Position numbers and translations under genes: made by a program. Below the pieces are notes generated by a model. That model had not been told where the DNA came from. It saw only the letters and a program-made list of their open reading frames with translations, and made no database searches. A stretch of DNA of 64,000 nt from JADKIH01 sp031367345 (GTDB taxonomy: Bacteria > Bacteroidota > Bacteroidia > AKYH767-A > 2013-40CM-41-45). The stretch lies in NCBI GenBank assembly GCA_031367345.1, contig JANLPR010000118.1, forward strand, positions 62,001 through 126,000, read 5' to 3'. Shown piece after piece: positions 52,192 to 61,552 of this stretch; the stretch's first letter is position 1, and every line of letters starts with the position of its first letter.

Positions 52192-52506
52192 ATGAAAGAA
52201 ATAACTGTTCAAGAGTTAAAGAAAAAAATGGATCTTAATGAAGATTTTCAACTGATAGATGTGAGAGAATCTTTCGAATATGAAATTTGTAATCTTAACG
52301 GCGAATTGATTCCGATGGGAGATGTCATCGGAGAGCACGAAAAAATATCAAAAGATAAAATGGTCGTTATCCACTGCAAATCAGGTGGTAGAAGCGGAGC
52401 AATTATTGGAGCTTTGGAGAAAATGGGGTATGACAATTTATATAATTTAAAAGGAGGTATTTTAGCTTATGCTCGAGAAATAGATAACTCACTTACTATT
52501 TACTAA
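52192..52506 (+). CDS. Rhodanese-like sulfurtransferase domain protein
   Basis: A single-domain rhodanese of 104 residues. LIDVRESFEYEICNLNGELI (21-40) is the CH2A-like start and VIHCKSGGRSGAIIGALEKM carries the active-site cysteine C62 with loop CKSGGRS, followed by LYNLKGGILAY. Single-domain rhodaneses move sulfane sulfur to thiophilic acceptors such as cyanide or sulfur-carrier proteins; the in-vivo acceptor is unknown. A TAAATTTG (52161-52168) upstream matches the -7 consensus, 23 bases before the ATG. Confidence 0.92.
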   Translation: MKEITVQELKKKMDLNEDFQLIDVRESFEYEICNLNGELIPMGDVIGEHEKISKDKMVVIHCKSGGRSGAIIGALEKMGYDNLYNLKGGILAYAREIDNSLTIY

Positions 52507-52547
52507 GAGATTTTGAGTCAAAGAAAAATAATTAAGCAATGCTTTTT

Positions 52548-54566
52548 TTAACTTTTTAATTTTTTTTCTAATTGAAACATTTCATCGCGCAATCGAGCAG
52601 CTTCAATAAAGTCTAATTCCTTTGCTGCACGTTCCATATTTTTCTTTGTTGATGAAATCAGTTTTTTAATTTCATCTTTATTCATATACTGAAGTATAGG
52701 GTCGGCAGCCATATTCAATTGATCCGGTTCTACATATATTTTTGGATCATGATTTATTCGATCAGCAACTTTGGTTTGGCCCATGATGCTTTCTTTAGAA
52801 CGACTAATTTGAGTAGGTGTAATTCCATTGATTTCATTGTATTCATTTTGAATTTTCCTTCTTCTATTAGTATCATCAATTGTTTTTTGCATACTATCGG
52901 TCATCTTATCTGCATAAAAAATAACCAAACCATTTACATTCCGTGCAGCACGACCAGCAGTTTGAGTCAGCGATCTGTTACTCCTTAAAAAGCCTTCTTT
53001 ATCTGCATCTAAAATAGCAACAAGCGACACTTCCGGCAGATCGAGTCCTTCACGCAATAAATTAATTCCTATGAGTACATCAAAAACACCAAGCCTTAGA
53101 TCTCTCAGAATCTCTACTCGTTCAAGTGTGTCAACTTCAGAATGAATATATCTACATTTAATTTCAAGACGGCTTAAGTACTTCGCTAATTCCTCGGCCA
53201 TTCGCTTGGTAAGAGTTGTAACCAATACCCGCTCTTTTAGATTTACTCTTTTATTAATTTCTTCTAAAAGGTCATCCACTTGATTTTTACTAGGTCGAAC
53301 TTCAATTACAGGATCTAATAGTCCCGTTGGTCGAATAACTTGTTCGACAACTATACCATCGCACTTTTGCAATTCATAATCTGCAGGTGTAGCACTAACA
53401 AAAATCACCTGATTCAACATACCTTCAAACTCATCAAACTGCAGCGGACGATTATCGAGTGCTGAAGGCAATCGAAATCCATACTCAACTAAATTTTGTT
53501 TTCTACTTCTATCACCACCATACATAGCTCGAACCTGAGGAATAGTAACATGACTTTCATCGATTACCATAAGATAATTATCCGGGAAATAGTCAAGAAG
53601 ACAATACGGTCTATGCCCCGGTAAACGCCCATCAAAGTAGCGAGAGTAGTTTTCAATACCGGAACAATAACCTAATTCACGAATCATTTCCAAGTCATAC
53701 GTAACCCGATCTTCTAAACGTTTTGCTTCAAGATTCTGACCAAGAGACTTCAGATAATCCGTTTGCTTCATCATATCTTCTTGAATACTCCAGATAGCTT
53801 CCAATTGTCTGTCTTGGCTTGTTACAAAAATAGTAGCAGGGTATATAGTGACAACTTGATTTTTTTCAATTGTTTTGCCTGTAGAAGGTTCAATGGTAGC
53901 AATTTCTTCAATTTCATCGCCAAAAAAATTAAATCGATAGGCGATATCACCGTAAGCAATAAATACGTCAACCGTATCACCTTTAACACGAAATTTCCCT
54001 CTAGTAAATTCTATTTCAGTTCGAGAGTACAAAGAAGTAACTAGTTTATGAAGAAAAGAATTTCGGCTTATTCTGTCGCCAACAAGCACCTTCAAGGTAT
54101 TTTCTTTGAAATCAGCCGGGTTACCAATACCATAGATGCAAGAAACAGAGCTAACAACAATCACATCTTCTCTTCCTGAGAGTAGAGAAGTAGTAGTACT
54201 TAAACGTAATTTTTCAATCTCATCATTAATCGCAAGATCTTTTTCAATATATGTATTTGTACTAGGGATAAAAGCTTCGGGTTGGTAATAATCATAATAC
54301 GACACAAAATATTCAACAGCATTTTTTGGAAAAAACTGTTTGAACTCACCATAGAGTTGAGCAGCCAACGTTTTATTATGTGACAAAACCAAAGTAGGTC
54401 TTTGCACATGTTCTATCACATTAGCAACAGTGAATGTTTTACCAGAACCAGTCACACCCAGTAAAGTTTGAGCATGGTCACCACGTTTAATACCATCCAC
54501 TAGTTGATCTATAGCTTGTGGTTGATCGCCAGTAGGTTTAAATTCAGAAGTGATAGAGAAAGGCAT
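52548..54566 (-). CDS. uvrB: Excinuclease ABC subunit B
   Basis: UvrB is the damage-verifying ATPase of nucleotide excision repair and hands damaged DNA from UvrA to UvrC. I start at ATG 54566 (MPFSITSEFKPTGDQPQAI), the family N-terminus; an ATG at 54587 adds seven residues. Walker A is GVTGSGKT (37-44), the damage-probing beta-hairpin is SYYDYYQPEAFIPSTNTYIE, the Walker B region is VIDESHVTIPQVRAMYGGD, and the helicase end is TAGRAARN. The UVR domain that binds UvrC closes the protein (MERAAKELDFIEAARLRDEM). Length is typical. aroE lies upstream on the same strand, separated by a terminator. Confidence 0.97.
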   Translation of the reverse strand: MPFSITSEFKPTGDQPQAIDQLVDGIKRGDHAQTLLGVTGSGKTFTVANVIEHVQRPTLVLSHNKTLAAQLYGEFKQFFPKNAVEYFVSYYDYYQPEAFIPSTNTYIEKDLAINDEIEKLRLSTTTSLLSGREDVIVVSSVSCIYGIGNPADFKENTLKVLVGDRISRNSFLHKLVTSLYSRTEIEFTRGKFRVKGDTVDVFIAYGDIAYRFNFFGDEIEEIATIEPSTGKTIEKNQVVTIYPATIFVTSQDRQLEAIWSIQEDMMKQTDYLKSLGQNLEAKRLEDRVTYDLEMIRELGYCSGIENYSRYFDGRLPGHRPYCLLDYFPDNYLMVIDESHVTIPQVRAMYGGDRSRKQNLVEYGFRLPSALDNRPLQFDEFEGMLNQVIFVSATPADYELQKCDGIVVEQVIRPTGLLDPVIEVRPSKNQVDDLLEEINKRVNLKERVLVTTLTKRMAEELAKYLSRLEIKCRYIHSEVDTLERVEILRDLRLGVFDVLIGINLLREGLDLPEVSLVAILDADKEGFLRSNRSLTQTAGRAARNVNGLVIFYADKMTDSMQKTIDDTNRRRKIQNEYNEINGITPTQISRSKESIMGQTKVADRINHDPKIYVEPDQLNMAADPILQYMNKDEIKKLISSTKKNMERAAKELDFIEAARLRDEMFQLEKKLKS

Positions 54567-54600
54567 AATTGTCAAATTGAAAGACAAAAATAAAAATAAA

Positions 54601-54626
54601 AAAGGCTACCAATCAGGTAGCCTTTT
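54601..54626 (-). terminator. Intrinsic terminator of aroE
   Basis: Arms AAAGGCTACC and GGTAGCCTTT flank a 5-base loop, followed on the minus strand by a T-rich run. It lies between the aroE stop (54648) and the uvrB start (54566), ending the aroE transcript. Confidence 0.8.
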
Positions 54627-54647
54627 AATAATATCACTAGAAATTGA

Positions 54648-55409
54648 TTAATGAGCGAAAGTTGGTTCGTTCCAAATCTCCCATGATTTTTCAGCTTGCA
54701 ATCGAAGCATTCGAAAACCATTATGAATGAAGGCACCTGAATCTTTCGATTTCTCGAGGAATTTAGTTTGAGCAGGGTTGTAAATCAAATCAAAACACAG
54801 GTTCTTATGAGTTAAGAATTCATAAGGAATGTTTGGAAGTTCATTAACATTCGGGAACATACCAAGCGGAGTAGTATTAACGATGATCTGAAATGCTTTC
54901 ATCGTGTTATTGTTTAAGTCGGCATAAGTATAGTGAAATCTTGAATCTTCTCTTGTAACGAAGAAATGTTCGATATTCAACTTTCTGAAAACATAACTTA
55001 CAGCTTTCGCTGAGCCACCTGTACCTAAAATGAGCGCACGACGATGATGAGGACGAAGAATAGGTCTGATAGCTAATTCAAAACCCCAAGCATCAGTATT
55101 GTAGCCATGTAGTTCAAATTTTGTTTGATCATGACGAATAATTTTGATAGTGTTGACAGCTCCAATTTTTTGGGAGATATCATCCAAGTTATCAAGCATA
55201 GGAATAACATCTTGCTTAAAAGGAATGGTCACATTCAACCCCATCAGTTCAGGATTATCGCGAACAATTTTTTTCAAGTCATAGATATTATCGGTTTCGA
55301 AATTTTCATACTCGCAGTCAGTTCGACCTTCGCGTTGAAATTTTTCAGTAAAAAACTTTTTGGAGTATGAATGCTCCACAGAGTTACCGAATAAGCCAAA
55401 TTTTTTCAT
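54648..55409 (-). CDS. aroE: Shikimate dehydrogenase
   Basis: AroE reduces 3-dehydroshikimate to shikimate with NADPH. The 253-residue protein has the substrate site FGNSVEHSYSKKFFTE (7-22, the SxS shikimate loop), NVTIPFKQDVIPML (59-72) with catalytic K65, N86 in AVNTIK and D106 in GYNTDAWGF. The NADP domain has LILGTGGSAKAVSYV (127-141). The order and spacing match the family. A second shikimate-pathway gene, aroC, is at 41352. The gene ends with an intrinsic terminator. Confidence 0.96.
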   Translation of the reverse strand: MKKFGLFGNSVEHSYSKKFFTEKFQREGRTDCEYENFETDNIYDLKKIVRDNPELMGLNVTIPFKQDVIPMLDNLDDISQKIGAVNTIKIIRHDQTKFELHGYNTDAWGFELAIRPILRPHHRRALILGTGGSAKAVSYVFRKLNIEHFFVTREDSRFHYTYADLNNNTMKAFQIIVNTTPLGMFPNVNELPNIPYEFLTHKNLCFDLIYNPAQTKFLEKSKDSGAFIHNGFRMLRLQAEKSWEIWNEPTFAH

Positions 55410-55441
55410 TCTTTTTTTTGATTTATATAAAAATTCGCAGT

Positions 55442-56083
55442 TTAATTAGTTGAAGTATATTTAGTTTTAATAATTCCAAAAATAACAGGCAATACTGATA
55501 CTACAATGATTGCTAGCGTTACTAAAGAGAAATGAGCTTTCACCCATGGATGATTGCCTAATAGAAATCCTGCAGATGTAAAAATCAGGATCCATAATAA
55601 ATTCCCTAAAACACAAAACAATAGAAATCGTGAATAAATCATACTACCTAAACCGGCCACAAAAGGAGCAAAAGTTCGGATGATTGGCACAAAGCGAGCA
55701 ATTATCACAGTTTTGCCACCATGCTTTTCATAGAACCGATGCGTTCGATCTAAATAATCCTTCTTAATCCACTTTCTTTTACCATTGATGAGTTTGTCAC
55801 CAACATAATTACCTACTGCAAAGTTGAGATTATCTCCCAATAATGCAGCAACAAATAAAATAATTATCAACAACCAGAAGTTCAATAACCCTAGACCCGC
55901 CAATGCCCCTGCAGCAAACAAGAGAGAATCGCCTGGCAAAAATGGTGTAATGACTAATCCTGTTTCGCAGAAAACAATCAAAGCCAAAATTATATATGTT
56001 GCTCCGTCATACTGACGAACAATCTCTTCAAGATGCTTATCGATATGCAAAACAAAGTCTACCAAGTGGTGAAAAAACTCCAT
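55442..56083 (-). CDS. DedA-family membrane protein
   Basis: The 213-residue protein has the DedA hallmarks: FCETGLVITPFLPGDSLLFA with the charged/proline re-entrant segment, LGDNLNFAVGNYVGDKLING, and KHGGKTVIIARFVPIIRTFA with conserved R residues, followed by FAPFVAGLGSMIYSRFLLF. DedA proteins act in membrane homeostasis, polyprenyl-phosphate or phosphatidylethanolamine flipping. The exact lipid is not fixed here. The gene is 32 bases upstream of aroE on the same strand. Confidence 0.93.
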   Translation of the reverse strand: MEFFHHLVDFVLHIDKHLEEIVRQYDGATYIILALIVFCETGLVITPFLPGDSLLFAAGALAGLGLLNFWLLIIILFVAALLGDNLNFAVGNYVGDKLINGKRKWIKKDYLDRTHRFYEKHGGKTVIIARFVPIIRTFAPFVAGLGSMIYSRFLLFCVLGNLLWILIFTSAGFLLGNHPWVKAHFSLVTLAIIVVSVLPVIFGIIKTKYTSTN

Positions 56084-56286
56084 ATTCTTAATAAAAAAGT
56101 AAAAAGCAAATTACTTTTACGCAGATTGTATTTTGACGCTTGTAAAGATAACACTTTCCACTATATATACAATCCGATTTAAAAAAAGAAGAGGTGAAAG
56201 GTGTACAAATAATGCATAAATTGGCACAAATAATTACTTTTCACTAAACATTCACTAGTACGGTTAAGAAGTATCAATTTTAAACA

Positions 56287-57339
56287 ATGAAATTAAGCAT
56301 AGGAGATTCCGTTCGATTTTTAAATGAAGCCATAGAGGGCTTGGTTACGAAACTACTCTCCCAAGGCCGTGTAGAAGTAACAGATAGTCATGGATTCACT
56401 CACATTTGTGAAGATAAACAATTAGTAAGAGTTGAATTTACACTTCATGAAAACGATTCGTTCATCGAGCACTCAACAGAAAAGAAGGAACAGAAGTATG
56501 AAAATAAACATGGTGTTAAGAGCCAGATTCCAATTATTGCTTCATTAGAAGACGATAGTACTATTTATGCCGCTATAAGATTGTTAGATGAAAAGAATCC
56601 ACTAACAACAGATATTGAACTTTTCCTTATCAACAATACTGATTATGATTTGGCATTTACTTGCCTTAAGCGACTAGAAAATTTTAAAGTTGGCATTCAT
56701 GCGGGCGTTTTGAAATCGCATCATGAAGACCAAATTGGAGTTTTTTCGCAAGACGAAATCCATCACTTTGATGGTTTCGAATTCCAATTTCTTTTTTTCA
56801 AAAAAACAGAATTCAAACCAAAATCTCCTGATACGAAAATACTCCAATTTAATTCCTCCGATTTTTTAAATACTGAATATCGAAAAAAATTATTTGATAG
56901 AGATGACACTGTACTATTAATGCCTTTACATGAAGTAAAACCGCTATCAGAAGTAGATATCGCTTCGTTGCTCGATAAGTATAAAAACAAAAAACGAGAG
57001 GATGATATTCGAAATACAAATAAGCAACCTTCTAAACAAAGTAAATTTGTAGTCTTGACACGACAGAAAATAATTGATTTGCATATAGAAGAAATAATAA
57101 AAGATCATTCATCAATGACTAACTCTCAAATAATTTCTTATCAAATCAATTTCTTTATGGCTGAAATGGACAAAGCCGTACTTGACAAATTACATAAAAT
57201 TGTTTTTATTCATGGAGTAGGAGCAGGCGTTCTTAGAAGTTCGATACGAGAAGAATTAAAACGTTTTCCAAACATTAGGTATTATGATGCACCGCCGGAA
57301 AAATACGGAAATGGCGCAACTGAAGTGGAATTTTTATGA
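56287..57339 (+). CDS. DUF2027 protein with C-terminal Smr domain
   Basis: The 350-residue protein has a short MutS2/KOW-like N-terminus (IGDSVRFLNEAIEGLVTK), a DUF2027 central domain (about 65-190, with IYAAIRLLDEKNPL and FLINNTDYDLAFTC), a variable linker (about 215-260) rich in Lys, Asp and Asn, and a C-terminal Smr domain (about 265-350, with LHIEEIIKDHSSMTNSQ and FIHGVGAGVLRSSIREELKR), the endonuclease/nicking or RNA-processing domain of MutS2. The HGxGxG-like HGVGAGVLR motif is the Smr signature. It overlaps the CDF transporter gene by 4 bases (ATGA), so the two are translationally coupled; no functional link is evident. Confidence 0.85.
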   Translation: MKLSIGDSVRFLNEAIEGLVTKLLSQGRVEVTDSHGFTHICEDKQLVRVEFTLHENDSFIEHSTEKKEQKYENKHGVKSQIPIIASLEDDSTIYAAIRLLDEKNPLTTDIELFLINNTDYDLAFTCLKRLENFKVGIHAGVLKSHHEDQIGVFSQDEIHHFDGFEFQFLFFKKTEFKPKSPDTKILQFNSSDFLNTEYRKKLFDRDDTVLLMPLHEVKPLSEVDIASLLDKYKNKKREDDIRNTNKQPSKQSKFVVLTRQKIIDLHIEEIIKDHSSMTNSQIISYQINFFMAEMDKAVLDKLHKIVFIHGVGAGVLRSSIREELKRFPNIRYYDAPPEKYGNGATEVEFL

Positions 57340-58343
57340 TCGAGACAAAACATCATCTTGAATTTAAGAAGAAGATTAATATCATGCGCAATGTTCTGTT
57401 GGCGGGTATTTTTCTTACACTAATAAAATTTCTTGCATATCATCTAACACATTCCAATGCCGTTCTAACCGATGCTTTAGAATCAATAATTAATATTATT
57501 GCAGCCGCATTTGGACTTTTTACTTTAGTTTATGCTTCAAAACCCAAAGATGAAAATCATCCGTATGGTCATGGGAAAATGGAGTTTTTTGCTGTAGGAT
57601 TTGAAGGAGCGCTGATCGTTTTTGCGGGTTGTGGTATGATCTATAAAGCTATGCTTTCTTTTTATTCTGAAAGCAAAATTAATCAACTTGATATTGGTAT
57701 ATATTTAACTGCATCCACAGCTTTCCTAAATTTTTTAATGGGACGTTACATGGTTAGGCAAGGAAATAAAATGCACTCATCCACATTGATTGCAGATGGT
57801 CAACATTTAATTTCTGACACTGTTTCTTCAATTGTTTTACTAGCAGGACTATTTCTAATGCTCTTAACCGGAAAAAGTATTATTGATCCAATACTCACAA
57901 TTGGACTAGGAATCTATATTTTATTTGTCGGCTACCGATTGTTGAGAAATAGTATGGCCGGCCTAATGGATGAAACAGATTTTAAAAAAGTGCTGGAACT
58001 TGTAAAAGTACTTAATGAAGAAAGAAAAGTGGAGTGGATCGACATACATAATTTACGCGTTGTTAAATACGGATCATCGTTACATGTTGACTTACATTTA
58101 ACTTTGCCTTGGTACGAAAATCTCCTTACTACTCACGACCATGTTAAAAGTTTCGAGAACTTAATCAATAAGCATTTTGAAAACCGTATTGAATTTTTCA
58201 TTCATGCAGACCCATGCTTAAGTGACAGTTGTTCTATTTGTTCCGTTATTGATTGTAAAGAGCGGAAACACCCTTTTAAAGAAAAAATAAACTGGGATCT
58301 AGGTATTTTAATGAAGAATAGCCCACACAAATTAAATTCATAG
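57336..58343 (+). CDS. Cation diffusion facilitator (CDF) metal transporter
   Basis: The 335-residue protein is a CDF exporter of divalent metals such as Zn2+. Metal-site residues are visible in the membrane helices: LTDALESIINIIA (first set) and IADGQHLISDTVSS (second set, D-x-x-H-x-x-x-D). The first helices include FGLFTLVYASKPKDENHPYG, with the conserved HPYGHGKMEFFA loop. The cytoplasmic C-terminal domain ends in a cysteine-rich segment, CLSDSCSICSVIDC, with CxxxxCxxCxxxxC spacing, which could bind a metal and may sense its level. The gene overlaps the Smr gene by 4 bases. Confidence 0.93.
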   Translation: MIETKHHLEFKKKINIMRNVLLAGIFLTLIKFLAYHLTHSNAVLTDALESIINIIAAAFGLFTLVYASKPKDENHPYGHGKMEFFAVGFEGALIVFAGCGMIYKAMLSFYSESKINQLDIGIYLTASTAFLNFLMGRYMVRQGNKMHSSTLIADGQHLISDTVSSIVLLAGLFLMLLTGKSIIDPILTIGLGIYILFVGYRLLRNSMAGLMDETDFKKVLELVKVLNEERKVEWIDIHNLRVVKYGSSLHVDLHLTLPWYENLLTTHDHVKSFENLINKHFENRIEFFIHADPCLSDSCSICSVIDCKERKHPFKEKINWDLGILMKNSPHKLNS

Positions 58344-58524
58344 TAATATAAATCTAGAATCATTTTTTTTACGTAAATAAATATTTTTTGCAATTTTGCT
58401 TTAATGAGCTTGTAAGAAATAGAAAAAAAATGAAATTATTTTTTTCATTATAAAATCCGACTGTTGCTTTTTATCGTTAGTTATTTCAAATTAACTACAT
58501 AAAAAACAACTAAAGAAAACTAAA

Positions 58525-59082
58525 ATGAAAAACAAGATTTTATTATCGACAATTGCAATGGCCATCACACTAGGCATGGCAAATGCAAAACCGGGAAATA
58601 CCATTGTAGGAGGAGAACCAATGTTACCTGCAAAAAACATTGTTGAGAATGCAATCAATTCTAAAGATCACACAACACTTGTTGCCGCAGTTAAAGCAGC
58701 AGGATTAGTTGAAACATTGGAAAGTAAAGGACCGTTCACTGTATTTGCTCCCACCAACGATGCTTTCGAAAATTTACCGTCAGGAACTGTTGAAACACTT
58801 TTACAGCCGGAGAACAAATCGAAACTTTCTGGTATATTGACTTACCATGTATTATCAGGGAAATACGATTTCGATGCATTAGCAAAGGCAATCAAAGACG
58901 GTAATGGCGTCTCTAAAATGAAAACAGTTGCCGGTGGTGTGCTCACATTTACCATGAACGGAAGCCATAATATAACCGTGAAAGACGAAAATGGAGGTAT
59001 GGCTAATATTTCTACTTACGATGTTTATCAGAGTAATGGAGTTATCCACGTGCTAGATAAAGTGCTCCTTCCAAAAATGTAA
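58525..59082 (+). CDS. Exported fasciclin (FAS1) domain protein
   Basis: The 185-residue protein has a signal peptide (ILLSTIAMAITLGMANA) and one FAS1 domain (about 40-185). FAS1 features are AAVKAAGLVETLESKGPFTV then FAPTNDAFENLPSGTVETLL (H1/FAP motif), LTYHVLSGKYD (the YH/H2 region), and VYQSNGVIHVLDKVLLP at the end. FAS1 domains mediate adhesion through extracellular contacts. There is no type IX sorting domain, so it probably stays in the periplasm or is secreted otherwise. Confidence 0.93.
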   Translation: MKNKILLSTIAMAITLGMANAKPGNTIVGGEPMLPAKNIVENAINSKDHTTLVAAVKAAGLVETLESKGPFTVFAPTNDAFENLPSGTVETLLQPENKSKLSGILTYHVLSGKYDFDALAKAIKDGNGVSKMKTVAGGVLTFTMNGSHNITVKDENGGMANISTYDVYQSNGVIHVLDKVLLPKM

Positions 59083-59105
59083 AATTGGTTTTATTAGGTT
59101 AGGAT

Positions 59106-59136
59106 AAAGGCGATCTCATTTGTAGAGATCGCCTTT
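59106..59136. terminator. Bidirectional intrinsic terminator between fasciclin and VOC genes
   Basis: Twelve-base arms AAAGGCGATCTC and GAGATCGCCTTT flank a 7-base loop. The two convergent genes end on either side (59082 plus, 59163 minus), so it probably stops both. Confidence 0.75.
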
Positions 59137-59162
59137 CTTTATTTAAAAATAATATCAACAAC

Positions 59163-59939
59163 TTATTTGATGTATTCAATAAGTTCAATTTGATTTCCTT
59201 CAGGATCAGCGATCCTAACTTTTAACGTTTTTTCAGAAGTTGTTAATTCCTGGATAATTGATACGTCACTTGTCTTCAACTCATTTAAAAGTGTTTTCAA
59301 ATTTTCAACTATGTATGTTTGCAAACATTTTTTCTTCAATCCAAAACTATTTTCCGGTATATCCTTTTCAAAGCGTAAAAAAGTATTCCCGATTTTATTT
59401 TTATTTTCCAGTTCTAACCAATTCATAAAATAAGAATTTGATTTAAAGTCCATACTGAATATCGAAGAATAAAAATCCATCACATCCTTCGGTCGATCGC
59501 AAAGGATTGTTATACCACCAAGGCATAATACTTTTCCAAAAAGTTCCATGGTTTTTTTATGATCTTCAAAACCTGAATCAATTGCTTGCCATAATTCAAT
59601 TTTATTTCCACACGGATCCATCGTCCATCCAAATCGTCCATAGTCATAATCATCAACTTTTTCATCGCAGTATTGAGATTGATCAAGCAACATTTTGCGG
59701 GTAGTATCTAGATTATCAACTCTCAAATTTAACATGACATTGCTGGCAGAAGGATAAAAATATTCTGAATCTGAATTAAAAAAACTTAGAACTGTCTGGC
59801 CAATTTCTTCTGTCTTTATAATATCTCTCCATTTAAAACTAAAATAAACATTAATTCCAAATCCTATTCCTAAATGGTCTTCGTACCATCTTGATAAAAA
59901 TTTCGGATTCTCTGCTTTTAAAAAAACACCACCAATCAT
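59163..59939 (-). CDS. Two-domain VOC (glyoxalase/bleomycin-resistance) superfamily protein
   Basis: The 258-residue protein has two vicinal-oxygen-chelate domains. The first (about 1-118) runs from MIGGVFLKAENPKFLSRWYE and includes NVMLNLRVDNLDTTRKMLL and MDPCGNKIELWQA; the second (about 130-258) runs from VLCLGGITILCDRPKDVMDF to ADPEGNQIELIEYI. Each domain end carries the metal-ligand glutamate in a DPxGNxIEL/W motif. Substrate is unknown. It is convergent with fasciclin and is followed 74 bases later on the same strand by arginine decarboxylase. Confidence 0.9.
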   Translation of the reverse strand: MIGGVFLKAENPKFLSRWYEDHLGIGFGINVYFSFKWRDIIKTEEIGQTVLSFFNSDSEYFYPSASNVMLNLRVDNLDTTRKMLLDQSQYCDEKVDDYDYGRFGWTMDPCGNKIELWQAIDSGFEDHKKTMELFGKVLCLGGITILCDRPKDVMDFYSSIFSMDFKSNSYFMNWLELENKNKIGNTFLRFEKDIPENSFGLKKKCLQTYIVENLKTLLNELKTSDVSIIQELTTSEKTLKVRIADPEGNQIELIEYIK

Positions 59940-60013
59940 AATTATATTTACTTTTTTCTAATTAATTTTTCAAAAATAAAGAAAGACAATATTTAATTAT
60001 TTTCTAAAAAAAA

Positions 60014-61417
60014 TTAATATCCAAGAATTTTCATCATACTCTTTGCACTCTGTTCTTTTGCAAAGAGTCGAGTAGTGATCTCTCCATCTTCATCTCTATC
60101 AATAATTACCATTTTAGGTGCAGGAACCAAACAATGTTGTATTCCACCATACCCACCAATACTTTCTTGATAAGCTCCGGTATGAAAAAAACCAATATAC
60201 AATGGTTCATCTTCTTCCTTCTCATCAGAAGGCAAGTAAACTTGATTTACGTGCGATTCAGTATTATAGTAATCGTCACTATCGCAAGTAAGTCCTCCTA
60301 TATTTACATTCCGATATTCTTTATCCCATCTGTTTATCGCAAGCAAAATAAATTTTTGTTTTATTCCCCAAGTATCAGGCAAAGTAGTAATGAAAGAGCT
60401 ATCGATCATATACCAAAGTTCATTATCATTTTGTTGCTTTTGATCAACAATTGACAAAAGCGTTGCACCACTTTCTGCAACAGTGAAACTTCCAAATTCA
60501 GTAAAAATATTTGGTTCCTCTACGCCTTGAGCACGACAAGTAGACTGTATTTGTTTAATGATTTGTTCAGCCATGTATTCGTAATCATATTCAAATCCGA
60601 GCGACTTACGAATTGGCCAGCCACCGCCAATGTCGAGCGAGTCTAAGGTTGGGCAAATCTTTTTAAGCTCGCAATAAACGTTCACACATTTAGCTAATTC
60701 TGACCAATAATAAGCAGTATCCTTTATACCAGTATTGATAAAGAAATGCAGCATTTTCAATTCAAATCGTTTGTTCTTCTTTAAATTCTTGATGTAAAAA
60801 TCCTTTATTTCATCATAACGAATGCCCAATCGAGAGGTATAGAATTCAAAATTAGGCTCTTCACCGGCTGCAATACGAATTCCAACTTTTACTTTTCTTC
60901 GCGTTTTAATTTTTTTCTCGTAGTGATGCAACTCGTTCATGCTATCTAAAACGGGTATTACATTTTCAAACCCTTCATTTATTAACCCAACGATATTTTC
61001 TATGTATTGTGGACGTTTGTAGCCATTGCAAACAATAAATATGCTCTTATCAATCTTTTTTTCAGCATATAATGCCTTAATCAACGGAATATCAAAGGCA
61101 GAGGACGTCTCCAAATGGATTTCATGCTTCAAAGCCTCATGTAGTACATAAGAAAAATGAGAACTTTTAGTGCAATAGCAGTAGGTATAAGTACCTTTGT
61201 AATCTGCCTTTGCAATAGCAACATTGAATATTCGCTTAGCTTTCTTAATTTGCGAGCCAATCTTAGGTAGGTAGGTGATTTTTAGTGGAGTACCATATTG
61301 TTTGATTATCTCCATCAGATCAATACCATAGAAGTGAAGTTGATTGTCAATTACTTCAAATCCTTCTTGAGGAAAATAGAAGGTTTGTTCAATTAGATCG
61401 CGGTAAGTATTCTTCAT
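60014..61417 (-). CDS. Arginine decarboxylase, PLP-dependent fold III (Bacteroidota short type)
   Basis: The 467-residue enzyme is a fold-type III (alanine-racemase-like) decarboxylase. The PLP lysine is probably K84 in TYCYCTKSSHFSY, followed by the barrel with LETSSAFDIPLIKAL, HFFINTGIKD and SLDIGGGWPIRKS. C378 in GGLTCDSDDYY is the active-site cysteine of the C-terminal domain, and GFFHTGAYQESIGGYGG is the family end motif. It is shorter than E. coli SpeA and matches the type found in many Bacteroidota. It would make agmatine for polyamine synthesis. Lysine or diaminopimelate specificity is less likely because of the neighbourhood: arginase is divergent and argS follows it. Confidence 0.88.
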   Translation of the reverse strand: MKNTYRDLIEQTFYFPQEGFEVIDNQLHFYGIDLMEIIKQYGTPLKITYLPKIGSQIKKAKRIFNVAIAKADYKGTYTYCYCTKSSHFSYVLHEALKHEIHLETSSAFDIPLIKALYAEKKIDKSIFIVCNGYKRPQYIENIVGLINEGFENVIPVLDSMNELHHYEKKIKTRRKVKVGIRIAAGEEPNFEFYTSRLGIRYDEIKDFYIKNLKKNKRFELKMLHFFINTGIKDTAYYWSELAKCVNVYCELKKICPTLDSLDIGGGWPIRKSLGFEYDYEYMAEQIIKQIQSTCRAQGVEEPNIFTEFGSFTVAESGATLLSIVDQKQQNDNELWYMIDSSFITTLPDTWGIKQKFILLAINRWDKEYRNVNIGGLTCDSDDYYNTESHVNQVYLPSDEKEEDEPLYIGFFHTGAYQESIGGYGGIQHCLVPAPKMVIIDRDEDGEITTRLFAKEQSAKSMMKILGY

Positions 61418-61552
61418 TCAGTACTTGTTTAATGATCAGGATAAGAAAGTTGAGAAAATGCAAGTGAGTTGGATTCCAACTTTTTTGCTAAAGTAAGTAA
61501 CTTACTTTTATTAGTTACGTTAGGTAAAAGATTTTTTAGTAAAAAAACATAT

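Noticed and set aside
56084..56286. Direct repeat ACAAATAAT x2 in the DedA-Smr intergenic region
   Set aside because: Two 9-base AT-rich copies are likely by chance in this base composition.
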